In this document: positions 48,661-57,291 of the stretch, one piece after another
Position numbering within the stretch: position 1 is the first letter of the stretch
Layout: every line of letters starts with the position of its first letter
Origin: RYN-428 sp035551995
GTDB lineage: Bacteria > Planctomycetota > Phycisphaerae > Tepidisphaerales > Tepidisphaeraceae
Assembly (NCBI GenBank): GCA_035551995.1
Contig: DASZME010000042.1
Coordinates: forward strand, 1-64,000
Direction: 5' to 3'
Length of the DNA stretch: 64,000 nucleotides
Program-made: the position numbers and the translations under genes
Notes under the pieces: model-generated
The model's database searches: none
What the model was told of the DNA's origin: nothing
The model's input: only the letters and a program-made list of their open reading frames with translations

Positions 48661-48686
48661 CGGCTCCGCTTGCGGGGCGTGTCTCG
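48645..48686 (-). repeat. Dispersed palindromic repeat, copy B
   Basis: Same orientation as copy A (gcgtttttgtttttagcggc, then tccgcttgcggggcgtgtct). It overlaps the last codons of the BatA-like gene and supplies its TAG stop at 48658-48660, so insertion of the repeat may have set or changed the protein's C-terminus. Confidence 0.7.
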
Positions 48687-48855
48687 CGACGGAATGCACT
48701 GCATCGAACTGAAAAATGCGATGGCCCGTCCGATAATCGTCCCATGCGCGCTTCATTAGCGCGAGACGCCGGGCTCCTCGCGTGTCTCGCTTGACACTCA
48801 CTTCCGGTGGGCGTACTTTTGCGATGGAGTTATTGTAATGTGAAGGGACGCTGGC

Positions 48856-49218
48856 ATGGCCGACTCTACTCCGCCTCTTTCCGTAAGTCAGTTGAAGGAC
48901 GTACGCATCGTCGAGTTCACGAATAACCGTATCCTCGACGAAGCGAACATCGCCGAGATCGGTCAGACCCTGGCCACGCTGATCGAGGAGCGGTCGGGGG
49001 TGAAGCTATGTCTTGATTTTGCCGCGGTCGATCATTTAAGCAGCGCCGCCCTTGGAATGCTGATCAACGCCAATAATAAAATCCGCGAATCCAACGGACA
49101 ACTACGGCTGACGAACATCAAGCCGCAGATTCTTGAAGTATTTAAGATCACTCGCCTGGACAAGCTGTTTAAAATTTTCCCGACCCGGGCGGAGGCCCTG
49201 GCAAGCTTCAATCCGTAA
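48856..49218 (+). CDS. STAS-domain anti-sigma factor antagonist
   Basis: 120 residues forming a single STAS domain of the RsbV/SpoIIAA type: 'VRIVEFTNNRILDEANIAEI' early, and the phosphorylation-site region 'LCLDFAAVDHLSSAALGMLI' with Ser62/Ser63, where an RsbW-like kinase would act, then 'GQLRLTNIKPQILEVFKITR'. Such proteins control a sigma factor by binding an anti-sigma kinase in a phosphorylation-dependent way. The next gene encodes an RsbW-like HATPase, which makes a partner-switch pair likely. GAAGGG lies eight bases before ATG 48856. No sigma factor gene is adjacent. Confidence 0.9.
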   Translation: MADSTPPLSVSQLKDVRIVEFTNNRILDEANIAEIGQTLATLIEERSGVKLCLDFAAVDHLSSAALGMLINANNKIRESNGQLRLTNIKPQILEVFKITRLDKLFKIFPTRAEALASFNP

Positions 49219-49231
49219 TCGCGAGGCGTGC

Positions 49232-49834
49232 ATGCCGGTTGCCGATCGGGAGCGAGCCCCGGAATCGGGCAATCCGATCGGTAACTGGTTCAGCTCTGGA
49301 AGCAGAATGGACGTCGGCGGGTCGAAACGTCGCAAGGGCAGCGGTTCTGAGCCGTCGCGCCGCAAGAGCGTTGTCGCTCCGAGTCGAGGCGCCGCCCCGC
49401 GCAAGCCTTCCCGTTCCGCCGACGGGGAAGCGTTGAAACTCGCCTTTACATTTCCCTCCGATTACGCCAAGGCTCACACGGTTCAAAAGCAAATTCTAGA
49501 CGCCGCCGAGAAACGCGGATTCGGCGGCGAAAGTTTTTTCGCGCTGCGGATCGCGCTGGAAGAGGGGCTGGTCAACGCGATCAAGCACGGCAATCGCCTT
49601 GACCGCGAAAAGCTGGTGCGCGTCGCCGCGAAAGTCACCCGCGCCCGCGCCGAGATCACCGTCGAAGACGAAGGCGCCGGTTTCGAGCGCCACACCGTCC
49701 CCGACCCGACCGCCAATCAAAATCTCCACCGCTGCAGCGGCCGCGGAATCCTGCTGATCGAAGCCTACATGAGCGAAGTCAAATGGGACCACGGCGGAAG
49801 GCGCCTGCGCATGGTGAGGGAGAATAGAGGATGA
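49232..49834 (+). CDS. RsbW-like anti-sigma factor kinase (HATPase)
   Basis: 200 residues. After a 75-residue basic, low-complexity N-terminus comes a GHKL/HATPase_c_2 domain: N-box 'ALRIALEEGLVNAIKHGN', G1 box 'EITVEDEGAGFERHTV' and G2 box 'RCSGRGILLIEAYMSEV'. It would phosphorylate the STAS protein encoded 13 bases upstream and hold a sigma factor. ATG 49232 has GAGG five bases upstream; ATG 49307 with GGAAG is an equally good ribosome-binding site and would remove most of the odd N-terminus, so the true start is uncertain. Confidence 0.85.
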   Translation: MPVADRERAPESGNPIGNWFSSGSRMDVGGSKRRKGSGSEPSRRKSVVAPSRGAAPRKPSRSADGEALKLAFTFPSDYAKAHTVQKQILDAAEKRGFGGESFFALRIALEEGLVNAIKHGNRLDREKLVRVAAKVTRARAEITVEDEGAGFERHTVPDPTANQNLHRCSGRGILLIEAYMSEVKWDHGGRRLRMVRENRG

Positions 49835-49906
49835 GTCGCCGGCCGTAATTTGCCGGTGTTTGTGAAGGGGATTGCAGACTGTTCGGGGGCAGGATCAGTT
49901 AACGGG

Positions 49907-49944
49907 GCGCGCTTCGATCGCCGAAACACGCCCCGCAAGCGGGC
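49907..49944 (+). repeat. Dispersed palindromic repeat, copy C
   Basis: Opposite orientation to copies A and B. It shares 'gcgcgctt-cga-cgccgaaacacgccccgcaagcggg' with copy D 69 bases further on, so C and D form a direct tandem pair. It lacks the trailing 'ccgccaaacgcagaaac' part. Confidence 0.7.
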
Positions 49945-49975
49945 AACGACCGTCGGTCGCGTCAACGGGCAATTG

Positions 49976-50030
49976 CGCGCTTTCGAACGCCGAAACACGC
50001 CCCGCAAGCGGGGCCGCCAAACGCAGAAAC
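49976..50030 (+). repeat. Dispersed palindromic repeat, copy D
   Basis: Most complete copy. gcgcgctttcgaacgccg leads into the perfect CCCCG-CAAG-CGGGG hairpin at 50000-50013, then ccgccaaacgcagaaac. It ends 33 bases before the rhomboid start, within its 5' untranslated region. Confidence 0.7.
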
Positions 50031-50063
50031 GGTACAGCGACCCGAAAAAACTCAATTTCCGCC

Positions 50064-51227
50064 ATGATCATCCCGCTTCGCACAGACAGCCCGCTTCGCA
50101 CGACTCCCTACATGAATTGGGCGATCATCGCAGCCAATGTCATTGTCTTCGTCGCGACGTTGTCCAATCCGCGCGTCACCGACCCGTATGCGTTGTCCGC
50201 GCGCTCGCCGCAGTTGTACCAGTTTTTCACGTATCAGTTTCTGCACGGCGGATGGATGCACCTGATCGGCAACATGCTGTTCCTGTACATTTTCGGCAAC
50301 AACGTGAACGATCGCCTTGGCAATGTCGGATATTTGGCGCTCTATCTCGCCGGTGGCGTCTTCGCGGGCATCAGCTATATCGTCACGTCCAACGGCGAAA
50401 CGGGCCTCGTCGGCGCCAGCGGATCGATCGCGACCATTACCGGCGCCTATCTGGTGCTGCTGCCGCGGTCCAACATCACGATCGTCTATTTCTTCTACCT
50501 GATCGGCGTGACCGAGATCGCCAGCATTTGGTTTATCCTCGGCTTTTTCGTGTACGACATTTTCTTGAATTTTTCAGCGAGGGATAACGTGGGCCATACC
50601 GCCCACATCGGCGGAACGCTCTTTGGCGCCTTGTTGTGCATCGTGCTGCTGACCACGCGGCTGCTGCCGCGCGATCCGTTCGACGTCGTCGCGTTGATCC
50701 AGCGATGGAACCGCCGCCGCCAGTACCGGGACATGGTGGCCGGCGGATATAACCCGTTCGAGTACACGCAACCGGTTCGCGCCGGTTACTTCAACGCGGC
50801 GACGCCCGCGCCGGCGCCGAAAGTCGATCCGGCGGCGAACCGAATTCTGGAGCTTCGTTCGACCATCTCGCAAGCGCTTTCGGCCCACGATCTTGATTTA
50901 GCCGCGAAACAGTATGTCGAATTGAAGACGTTCGATCCCCAACAGGTATTGCCAAAACAACAGCAGCTCGACGTCGCCAATCACCTGGCGAGCCAGCGGC
51001 TTTATCCGCAGGCCGCCGAGGCGTACGAACTTTTTCTGCAGCAATATCCCAAGGCCGATCAGATCGCCCAGGTCGAGTTGATGCTCGGATTAATCTATGC
51101 GAGATATCTCAACCAACCTGATCGCGCCCGCAGCTATTTATCGCGAGCGGCGGCAAAATATCATGAAGGACGCGAACTTGAACTGGCGCGTGAAGAACTG
51201 GCAAAACTGCCGGAGGGCAATATATAG
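50064..51227 (+). CDS. Rhomboid intramembrane serine protease with TPR-like tail
   Basis: 387 residues. The rhomboid domain (about 1-215) shows 'FFTYQFLHGGWMHLIGNMLF' (the conserved HxxxxHxxxN loop), the catalytic Ser in 'LVGASGSIATITGAYLVLLP' (GASG) and the catalytic His in 'NVGHTAHIGGTLFGALL', with six to seven membrane helices. The C-terminal about 150 residues are soluble and helical with TPR-like pairs ('QYVELKTFDPQQV', 'YPQAAEAYELFLQQYPKADQ'). Rhomboids cleave membrane-protein helices; the tail may select substrates. ATG 50064 was chosen from the rhomboid N-terminus; a longer frame starting 49872 would translate the repeats. Lies downstream of the STAS/HATPase pair. Confidence 0.9.
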   Translation: MIIPLRTDSPLRTTPYMNWAIIAANVIVFVATLSNPRVTDPYALSARSPQLYQFFTYQFLHGGWMHLIGNMLFLYIFGNNVNDRLGNVGYLALYLAGGVFAGISYIVTSNGETGLVGASGSIATITGAYLVLLPRSNITIVYFFYLIGVTEIASIWFILGFFVYDIFLNFSARDNVGHTAHIGGTLFGALLCIVLLTTRLLPRDPFDVVALIQRWNRRRQYRDMVAGGYNPFEYTQPVRAGYFNAATPAPAPKVDPAANRILELRSTISQALSAHDLDLAAKQYVELKTFDPQQVLPKQQQLDVANHLASQRLYPQAAEAYELFLQQYPKADQIAQVELMLGLIYARYLNQPDRARSYLSRAAAKYHEGRELELAREELAKLPEGNI

Positions 51228-51503
51228 ACGTCGATCCGCCGCTCCAGATCAGTAAGGAATGCCATGATCGCCGCGACCCTTTCAGAGTCGACGCAAGGAT
51301 CGATCGACTTGCGGGGCTGCCGCCGCGCTCAGCCGCGATGGGAAAGACGATCGCTGTTTAACGGGAAATTGTACTAGAAAAGGCAAAGGAGAGGACCGAA
51401 ATGTCGCCGCTTCAGGTCTTTGCCCGTGGCGGCGGCTATTGTAGTATGCGCACGACTCGCAGATCGCGTGTTGACGCGCCGAGCCGTTCACGACAGGAGA
51501 GAC

Positions 51504-52175
51504 ATGTCAGATCCGCAAACTCCAGGTTCCTCGGGCGGCGACGAGCTGCCCAAGCCGGCCGGCGCCGAGGAGGGAACCTATACCCAAAAATTCAGCCACG
51601 CCCCGGTGGCGGCGCGCGTTCCGGAAAAAATCGGCAAAGGGGTCTTCAGCACCGGCGTGCTCGTGCAGGACGGACCCAGTGAATTCGTCATCGATTTTCT
51701 GCAAGGCCTGGCCAAACCGCCGTCGATCGTCGCGCGGGTGGTCCTTTCTCCGCCGGCGATGAATCAATTCGTCAACAGCCTCAAGGAAAACCTGGGCAAC
51801 TTCACCAAATCGTTCGGCGCCCCCGCGCCGCTCCCCAAGCCCCCGACGCAGAATCGCCCGACGATTCAGGAACTGTACGATCATTTCAAGCTGCCGGAAG
51901 AGTTGATGAGCGGCGTCTATTCCAATTCGTTCCTGATCGCCCACGGCCCGTCGGAATTCGTCTTCGATTTCATCACCGGTTTTTTCCCGACGGCCGCCGT
52001 CGCGTGCCGGGCGTATCTGTCGGCTCAACAGATTCCGCGGCTGCTCGATACGCTTTCGACATCCCTGGTCCAACATCAACAGCGTTTTGGCGGTGGGCAA
52101 TCGGCCCCGCCGGGCGCGTTTCAGGTTCCACAGCCGCCGCAGATTCCGCCGCCCACCGGTGAACCCCACGGGTGA
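51504..52175 (+). CDS. Tandem DUF3467 protein
   Basis: 223 residues with two copies of a DUF3467-like unit: 'KGVFSTGVLVQDGPSEFVID', then 'FLQGLAKPPSIVARVVLSPP' (about 50-95), and 'SGVYSNSFLIAHGPSEFVFD', then 'FITGFFPTAAVACRAYLSAQ' (about 140-185). DUF3467 proteins normally hold one such unit in about 100 residues; their function is unknown. Both copies keep the 'GPSEFV.DF' core. A Pro-rich linker joins them and a Pro/Gly/Gln-rich tail ends the protein. ATG 51504 with AGGAGA upstream. It precedes the aldo/keto reductase gene by 34 bases on the same strand. Confidence 0.8.
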   Translation: MSDPQTPGSSGGDELPKPAGAEEGTYTQKFSHAPVAARVPEKIGKGVFSTGVLVQDGPSEFVIDFLQGLAKPPSIVARVVLSPPAMNQFVNSLKENLGNFTKSFGAPAPLPKPPTQNRPTIQELYDHFKLPEELMSGVYSNSFLIAHGPSEFVFDFITGFFPTAAVACRAYLSAQQIPRLLDTLSTSLVQHQQRFGGGQSAPPGAFQVPQPPQIPPPTGEPHG

Positions 52176-52209
52176 CGGCGATCGAACCATACCGCGTCGG
52201 GGAGACCCA

Positions 52210-53151
52210 ATGATCGCGCAACCTCTGGGCGATAGCCCGCTTCTTAGCGCCCGCCTTGCCTATGGGTGTTGGCGCGTGGTCGACGTGGAAGGCGCCCGGC
52301 TCGTCAGCCAAGAGCGCGTCGACGCCGGCCGTCGCGCCATCGCGACGGCGTACGAAGCCGGCTACACCCTTTTTGACAACGCCGACATCTACAGCCGCGG
52401 CGATTGCGAAACCGTTTTTGGCCTGGCACTCGAAGAGATCCGCGGCATGCGCGACCGCATCGCGGTCTCCACCAAATGCGGCATCGTTTTCCCCGGCGAT
52501 CCCCACCCAGATTCCCCGCATCGGTATGATTTTTCCGCCGGCCATATCGTTCGGTCCTGCGAGGGATCCCTGGCACGGATGCGAATCGATACGATCGACC
52601 TGTATCAACTCCATCGTCCCGATCTTCTGATGAACCCCAACGAAGTCGCCGGCGCCTTCGATCAGCTTCGCCGCGAGGGGAAGGTCAGGGAGTTTGGCGT
52701 AAGCAATTTTTTGCCGTCCTCCGTCGAAACGCTTGCCGCGTTCTGCCCGATGCCGCTGATAGTCAATCAGATCGAAATCCATCTCGGCCGGCTCGATTGC
52801 TTTTATGACGGAACACTGGACCAATGCCTGCGCCGGAACATGACGCCGATGGCATGGAGCCCGTTGGGCGGCGGGTGGATCGGCTCGGGCAAGGTCGCGA
52901 CGTCCGATCCCAAACACAAAATCCGCGCGAATCTAATCGAACTGCTCGACTCGATTTCCACAAAGTACGGCGTTACGCGACCCGCGATCGCGCTTGCCTG
53001 GCTGCTGAAACACCCGAGCCGGATCATTCCGATCATCGGCTCGATCAACCCCGTCCACATCCGCTCGGCGACGAAGGCCGACGAGATTGACCTCTCCCGC
53101 GAAGATTGGTACCGCCTGCTGACGGCGGCGCGCGGAGAGCCGTTGCCGTGA
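52210..53151 (+). CDS. Aldo/keto reductase
   Basis: 313 residues of the NADPH-dependent aldo/keto reductase superfamily. The catalytic tetrad is visible: Asp56 and Tyr61 in 'TLFDNADIYSRGD', Lys89 in 'AVSTKCG' and His135 in 'IDLYQLHRPD'. C-terminal 'RPAIALAWLLKHPSRIIPII' and 'GSINPVHI' form the cofactor-phosphate region. It resembles the YdhF-type subgroup, with unknown physiological substrate. GGGGAGA lies just before ATG 52210. Followed 72 bases later by lpxB on the same strand. Confidence 0.93.
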   Translation: MIAQPLGDSPLLSARLAYGCWRVVDVEGARLVSQERVDAGRRAIATAYEAGYTLFDNADIYSRGDCETVFGLALEEIRGMRDRIAVSTKCGIVFPGDPHPDSPHRYDFSAGHIVRSCEGSLARMRIDTIDLYQLHRPDLLMNPNEVAGAFDQLRREGKVREFGVSNFLPSSVETLAAFCPMPLIVNQIEIHLGRLDCFYDGTLDQCLRRNMTPMAWSPLGGGWIGSGKVATSDPKHKIRANLIELLDSISTKYGVTRPAIALAWLLKHPSRIIPIIGSINPVHIRSATKADEIDLSREDWYRLLTAARGEPLP

Positions 53152-53223
53152 CCGAGAAACCGCGCGCTCGAATCACGCGGATCATTCCGATCCGCGTGCG
53201 AAACGCTCACGAAACGCCATCGC

Positions 53224-54420
53224 ATGACCCGCCGGATTTTTATCACCGTCGCTGAAGTGAGTGGCGATAAGCATGCCGCTCAGCTTATCCGCGAACTACG
53301 CGAACTTGATCCGCACATCATGATCGAGGGCCTGGGCGGTCCCGAGATGGAAGAAGCGGGCGCGGTCATTCATCGCAATACGGTCCTCAAGGCGGCCATG
53401 GGATGGCGCGGGTTACTGCGGGCGATTGAGGTTTACAAACTGCTGAAATGGACGGGCGCCTACTTCGACGCCAACCGGCCGGATTTGTGGATCGGCGTTG
53501 ATTCGCCGTCGATGAATTTTCATTTCGCCAGGCTCGCCCACGATCGCGGCGTTCCGACGCTGCAATACGTGGCCCCGCAGCTTTGGGCGTGGGCTCTATG
53601 GCGAATGAAGAAGTTGCGACGATGGGTCGACCAAGTCGCGTGCATCCTGCCGTTCGAGGAGAAATTCTTCGGCGACCATGGCGTGCACGCCAGCTTCGTC
53701 GGCCATCCGCTGTTCGACGAGTTGCCGCCGCGTTTAGTGAAGCCGCCAGGCGAGCGGTTTCCGAATCGGCCGCCGGTGATTGGCCTGCTGGCGGGATCGC
53801 GCAAGTCCGAGGCCCAGGCAAATTTTCCGGGAATGCTGAGCTGCGCGCGGCAAATTCGCCACGCTTTTCCCGCCGCGGTTTTTCTTGCTCCCACGACGCC
53901 GGCGACGCATCCGATCGTTACCGGGTTGCTTGCCGATGACCGATGCGCCGCGGCGCTCGACGTGGAAGTCGGTCTCAATCGATTCGACGAGATGGTTCCG
54001 CGTTGTGACCTGTGCCTGACCGTCTCCGGCACCGCCACGTTGCACGTCGCTAGTTTTAACGTGCCGATGATCGTGGTCTATCGCGTGAGTAAAACGGCGT
54101 GGAACCTGGCGGGGCGGTGGCTGGTGCCGACGCGCACGATCGCGCTGGTGAACGTGCTGGCCAAGGATGCCCGGACGGGGGATGTGCGGTCGAGGGATGG
54201 CCATATCGTCCCGGAGTTTATGCCGTGGAGCGACGCGGGCGAGGCGGGGGATTTGGCGCTGGAGATGCTGGAAAATCCGGAAAAATTGGCGGCGCAGCGA
54301 GAGAAACTGCACGGCCTGATTGCATCTCTGGATCAGCCGGGGGCATCGCGCAAGGTCGCGGCGATGGCGCTGGAGATGATCAGGCGGTCAGGTTCGCGAT
54401 CTCCTGGAATCGTTCCTTGA
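53224..54420 (+). CDS. lpxB: Lipid-A-disaccharide synthase
   Basis: 398 residues of the LpxB (GT19) family, which joins UDP-diacylglucosamine and lipid X to form the lipid A disaccharide. Family motifs in order: 'IFITVAEVSGDKHAAQLIRE' (AGExSGD-like), 'RPDLWIGVDSPSMNFHFARL', 'YVAPQLWAWALWRMKKLRRW', 'CILPFEEKFFGDHGV', 'FVGHPLFDE', 'LLAGSRKSEAQANFPGML' and 'CLTVSGTATLHVASFNVPMI'. Length is normal. No other lpx biosynthesis gene is adjacent, but an LpxO-like hydroxylase lies 1.7 kb away. Its last 41 bases overlap the end of the convergent xylB gene. Shows that the organism makes lipopolysaccharide. Confidence 0.95.
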   Translation: MTRRIFITVAEVSGDKHAAQLIRELRELDPHIMIEGLGGPEMEEAGAVIHRNTVLKAAMGWRGLLRAIEVYKLLKWTGAYFDANRPDLWIGVDSPSMNFHFARLAHDRGVPTLQYVAPQLWAWALWRMKKLRRWVDQVACILPFEEKFFGDHGVHASFVGHPLFDELPPRLVKPPGERFPNRPPVIGLLAGSRKSEAQANFPGMLSCARQIRHAFPAAVFLAPTTPATHPIVTGLLADDRCAAALDVEVGLNRFDEMVPRCDLCLTVSGTATLHVASFNVPMIVVYRVSKTAWNLAGRWLVPTRTIALVNVLAKDARTGDVRSRDGHIVPEFMPWSDAGEAGDLALEMLENPEKLAAQREKLHGLIASLDQPGASRKVAAMALEMIRRSGSRSPGIVP

Positions 54421-55912
54421 GATCGAAATAGAGTTTGCCGTAGGTGCGGTAATACGTTTCGTACAGGGCTGAACTTCGCTTATTAGGGGCGGTCTTTACG
54501 GTCTGCTTGATGCAGGCCGTGCAGGCCTGTTCGACGCTCGACCAGACGCCGGTCCCGACGCCCGCCAAGAGGGCCACGCCATACGCGGGCCCTTCGCCGG
54601 CGTTGGTGAGGACCAGTGGAACGTTGTAGATGTCGGCCTGAAGCTGGCGCCAGAAGTCGCTTCGCGCGCCGCCGCCGCTGGCGCGGATTTGGGTGGCGGG
54701 GATGTTCATGCCGCGCATGATTTCCAGGGCGTCGCGCATGCCGAAAGTAACGCCTTCCATGACCGAGCGAATGAGCATGTCGCGCGTGGATCGGCTGGTG
54801 AGTCCGATCCATCCTCCGCGAGCGGCGGGATCGGGATGCGGGCAGCGCTCGCCGGTCAAATAGGGGAGAAAAAAGAGCCCTTCGCAGCCGGCCGGCGCCT
54901 GCTGGGCGCGGGAGACGAGCAGTTCATACGGATCGATTTTTTGTTTTCTAGCCGCGGCGGTTTCCTCGGCGCCAAGTTGATTGCGGAGCCACTGAAAACT
55001 GCCGCCGGCCGACAGCATACACCCGAACACGCACCATTTGCCCGGCGCCGCGTGGCACATGGTATGAACGCGGCCTTGCGGATCGCGCACGGGCTGATCG
55101 CTGTGGGCGAAAACAACGCCGCTGGTGCCGAGGGTGGCGCTGACGATGCCGGCGGTAACGATTCCGTTGCCCACCGCGCCGGCGGCTTGATCGCCGGCGC
55201 CGCCCACGACGGGAATGCCGGCGGCCAAGTTCAATTCGGCGGCGGCTTCGCGGGTGAGCGTGCCGGTGATGTCGGGCGATTCGTGCAGGCTTGGCAGCAA
55301 TGCCTTGTCGATTTCAAGCAACCCAAGAAGTTTGTCCGACCATGTGCGGTTCACGACGTCCAGCAGCAAGGTGCCGCTGGCGTCGCTCACTTCGGTGGCG
55401 TATTCGCGCGTCATCCGATGGCGGATGTAATCCTTGGGGAGCAGGATGTGCTTGGTTTTCTCGTAGATTCGCGGCTCTTTCTCGCGAACCCACAATATTT
55501 TCGGCGCGGTGAATCCAGTGAGCGCGGGATTGGCGACCAGTTCGATCAGCGCTTCGCGCCCGCCGGCTTTTTGTTCGATCTGGGCGCATTGGGCGGCGGT
55601 GCGCTGATCGTTCCACAGCAGGGCCGGACGAAGGGCTTTTGTGCCGTCGCCGAGGAAAACGCTCCCGTGCATCTGCCCCGACAGTCCGATGGCGGAGATG
55701 TCGGGCCCTTTGACCTTCGCTTTCTTTAAGACGGCTTTGGTCGCCTGGATGGTCGCCTGCCACCAGTCTTGCGGATCTTGTTCGGACCAGCCGGGCTTTG
55801 GGGAAGAAATGGGATGCTCGGCCATGCTTGTCGCGAGTACGGTTCCGTCTTCGTCGCAGATGAGGGTTTTGGCGCCGCTGGTGCCGATGTCGATGCCGAG
55901 CAGGTAAGCCAT
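54380..55912 (-). CDS. xylB: Xylulokinase
   Basis: 510 residues of the FGGY sugar kinase family, phosphorylating D-xylulose to xylulose 5-phosphate. Start MAYLLGIDIGTSGAKTLICD (phosphate-binding motif), 'AIGLSGQMHGSVFLGD' (xylulokinase-specific), 'RPALLWNDQRT', catalytic Asp in 'GGAGDQAAGAVGNGIV', 'TLGTSGVVFAHSDQP' and 'RASGGGARSDFWRQLQADI' (FGGY signature 2 region). ATG 55912 has GGAG nine bases upstream. No xylose isomerase or transporter gene is next to it. It is convergent with lpxB and their coding ends overlap by 41 bases. Confidence 0.95.
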   Translation of the reverse strand: MAYLLGIDIGTSGAKTLICDEDGTVLATSMAEHPISSPKPGWSEQDPQDWWQATIQATKAVLKKAKVKGPDISAIGLSGQMHGSVFLGDGTKALRPALLWNDQRTAAQCAQIEQKAGGREALIELVANPALTGFTAPKILWVREKEPRIYEKTKHILLPKDYIRHRMTREYATEVSDASGTLLLDVVNRTWSDKLLGLLEIDKALLPSLHESPDITGTLTREAAAELNLAAGIPVVGGAGDQAAGAVGNGIVTAGIVSATLGTSGVVFAHSDQPVRDPQGRVHTMCHAAPGKWCVFGCMLSAGGSFQWLRNQLGAEETAAARKQKIDPYELLVSRAQQAPAGCEGLFFLPYLTGERCPHPDPAARGGWIGLTSRSTRDMLIRSVMEGVTFGMRDALEIMRGMNIPATQIRASGGGARSDFWRQLQADIYNVPLVLTNAGEGPAYGVALLAGVGTGVWSSVEQACTACIKQTVKTAPNKRSSALYETYYRTYGKLYFDLKERFQEIANLTA

Positions 55913-56168
55913 GAACAAAGTCTCCAAACTAATGATCGAGGGTGAGCGGTATTTTTGCCTTGGACGAGGCGAGAAGCAAGCCGAACCAAGCGCCGGCTTC
56001 TTTTTTTCACCACTCACTTTGCAAACGGATCGCCGCGTATCTCGTCCGGATGCGAACGATGCGACGTGATGCGACCGAAACAAATTCCGTAGCCGGCTAA
56101 TTTCATTACCCGCCCGGACGCGAAGCATGATTGTGGGATAAGCGATAAATTGGTAAACAGATTCCCAT

Positions 56169-57098
56169 ATGACGGCAATTCCCGGCTACATCGCATTAGG
56201 AGCCTATGTCGGATCGGCGGCGTATGTACATTTTCGCGGCAAGGTTCGCCACAAGTTCATGCGCCAGCTGAGCGATCATTCCACGTTTCTGGCGCCGTAC
56301 AACCTGTTCGTCTATTTATTCTCGAAGGTGCCCAACACGCCGATGCTCGATATCAAGGGGTTTCCCGAGCTTCTGGCCCTTCGCGACAACTGGGAAATTA
56401 TCCGCGACGAAGCGAAAAGGCTCTATGAAGAAGGGCATATCAAGAAATCCGAAACCAACAGTGACATCGCCTTCAACAGCTTTTTCAAACGGGGTTGGAA
56501 GCGATTCTATCTGAAATGGTACGACGATGTTCTTCCGTCGGCGGCCGAGCTATGCCCCAAAACGGTCGAATTGGTGAAGTCGATTCCATCGGTCAACGCC
56601 GCGCTTTTCGCGTTGCTTCCGCCGCGGAGCAAATTGGGAGCGCATCGCGATCCGTTTGCCGGGTCGATCCGATATCACCTGGGGCTGATGACGCCCAATT
56701 CCGACGACTGCCGGATCTACATCGACGGCGATCCTTATTCATGGCGCGACGGGCAGGATGTTTTATTCGACGAAACGTACATCCACAGCGTCCGCAACGA
56801 TACCGATGAAGTCCGCGTCATTCTATTCTGCGACGTGGCCCGCCCGATGCGGACCGGCTTCGCGCGGCTGATAAACGGTTTCGTCATCAATCGCCTGGTG
56901 AAAGCCACCTCGGCGCAAAACGCGTCGACGGAAAAAATCGGGGTGGTCAACCGCGTTTCCAAGTACGTCTTTGGCATTCGCGAGGTGAGCGAGAGGCTGA
57001 AGAAGAAAAATCGCGCCTTGGCCAAGGCGCTCAATTACGTGGCGACGGCGGCGGTGGTCGCGTTGGTGGCGTTCCTCTTTTTATATCATCGAAAATGA
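56169..57098 (+). CDS. Aspartyl/asparaginyl beta-hydroxylase-like (LpxO-like) dioxygenase
   Basis: 309 residues of the AspH/LpxO Fe(II)/2-oxoglutarate dioxygenase family. Iron ligands are His159 and Asp161 in 'SKLGAHRDPF' and His206 in 'FDETYIHSVRND'; Arg216 in 'EVRVILFCD' would bind 2-oxoglutarate. A membrane helix at about 4-22 and another at 288-305 anchor it, as in LpxO, which hydroxylates a lipid A acyl chain. The lpxB gene 1.7 kb away supports a lipid A role, but a protein-hydroxylase role cannot be excluded. ATG 56169, divergent from xylB. Length agrees with LpxO (about 300). Confidence 0.8.
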   Translation: MTAIPGYIALGAYVGSAAYVHFRGKVRHKFMRQLSDHSTFLAPYNLFVYLFSKVPNTPMLDIKGFPELLALRDNWEIIRDEAKRLYEEGHIKKSETNSDIAFNSFFKRGWKRFYLKWYDDVLPSAAELCPKTVELVKSIPSVNAALFALLPPRSKLGAHRDPFAGSIRYHLGLMTPNSDDCRIYIDGDPYSWRDGQDVLFDETYIHSVRNDTDEVRVILFCDVARPMRTGFARLINGFVINRLVKATSAQNASTEKIGVVNRVSKYVFGIREVSERLKKKNRALAKALNYVATAAVVALVAFLFLYHRK

Positions 57099-57291
57099 AC
57101 CGCCCGCGCGGCGAAATCCGAAAATCGCCGCCGTGGCCAAACCGCAAGCCATCGTCTATGGAAACCGGCCCGGCAAGCGCGATCATGAATGATTGAATCT
57201 CCCACGCCTTTCCCGATAATCGCTCGTCCGCGGGTCGCGGGTTTGCCGGCCGGCGGAGAGAATCGTTGGATTTAGGAAAGGATACATCTGA

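Noticed and set aside
49872..50063. N-terminal extension of the rhomboid gene from 49872
   Set aside because: It would translate repeat copies C and D, and the rhomboid domain begins naturally at 50064.
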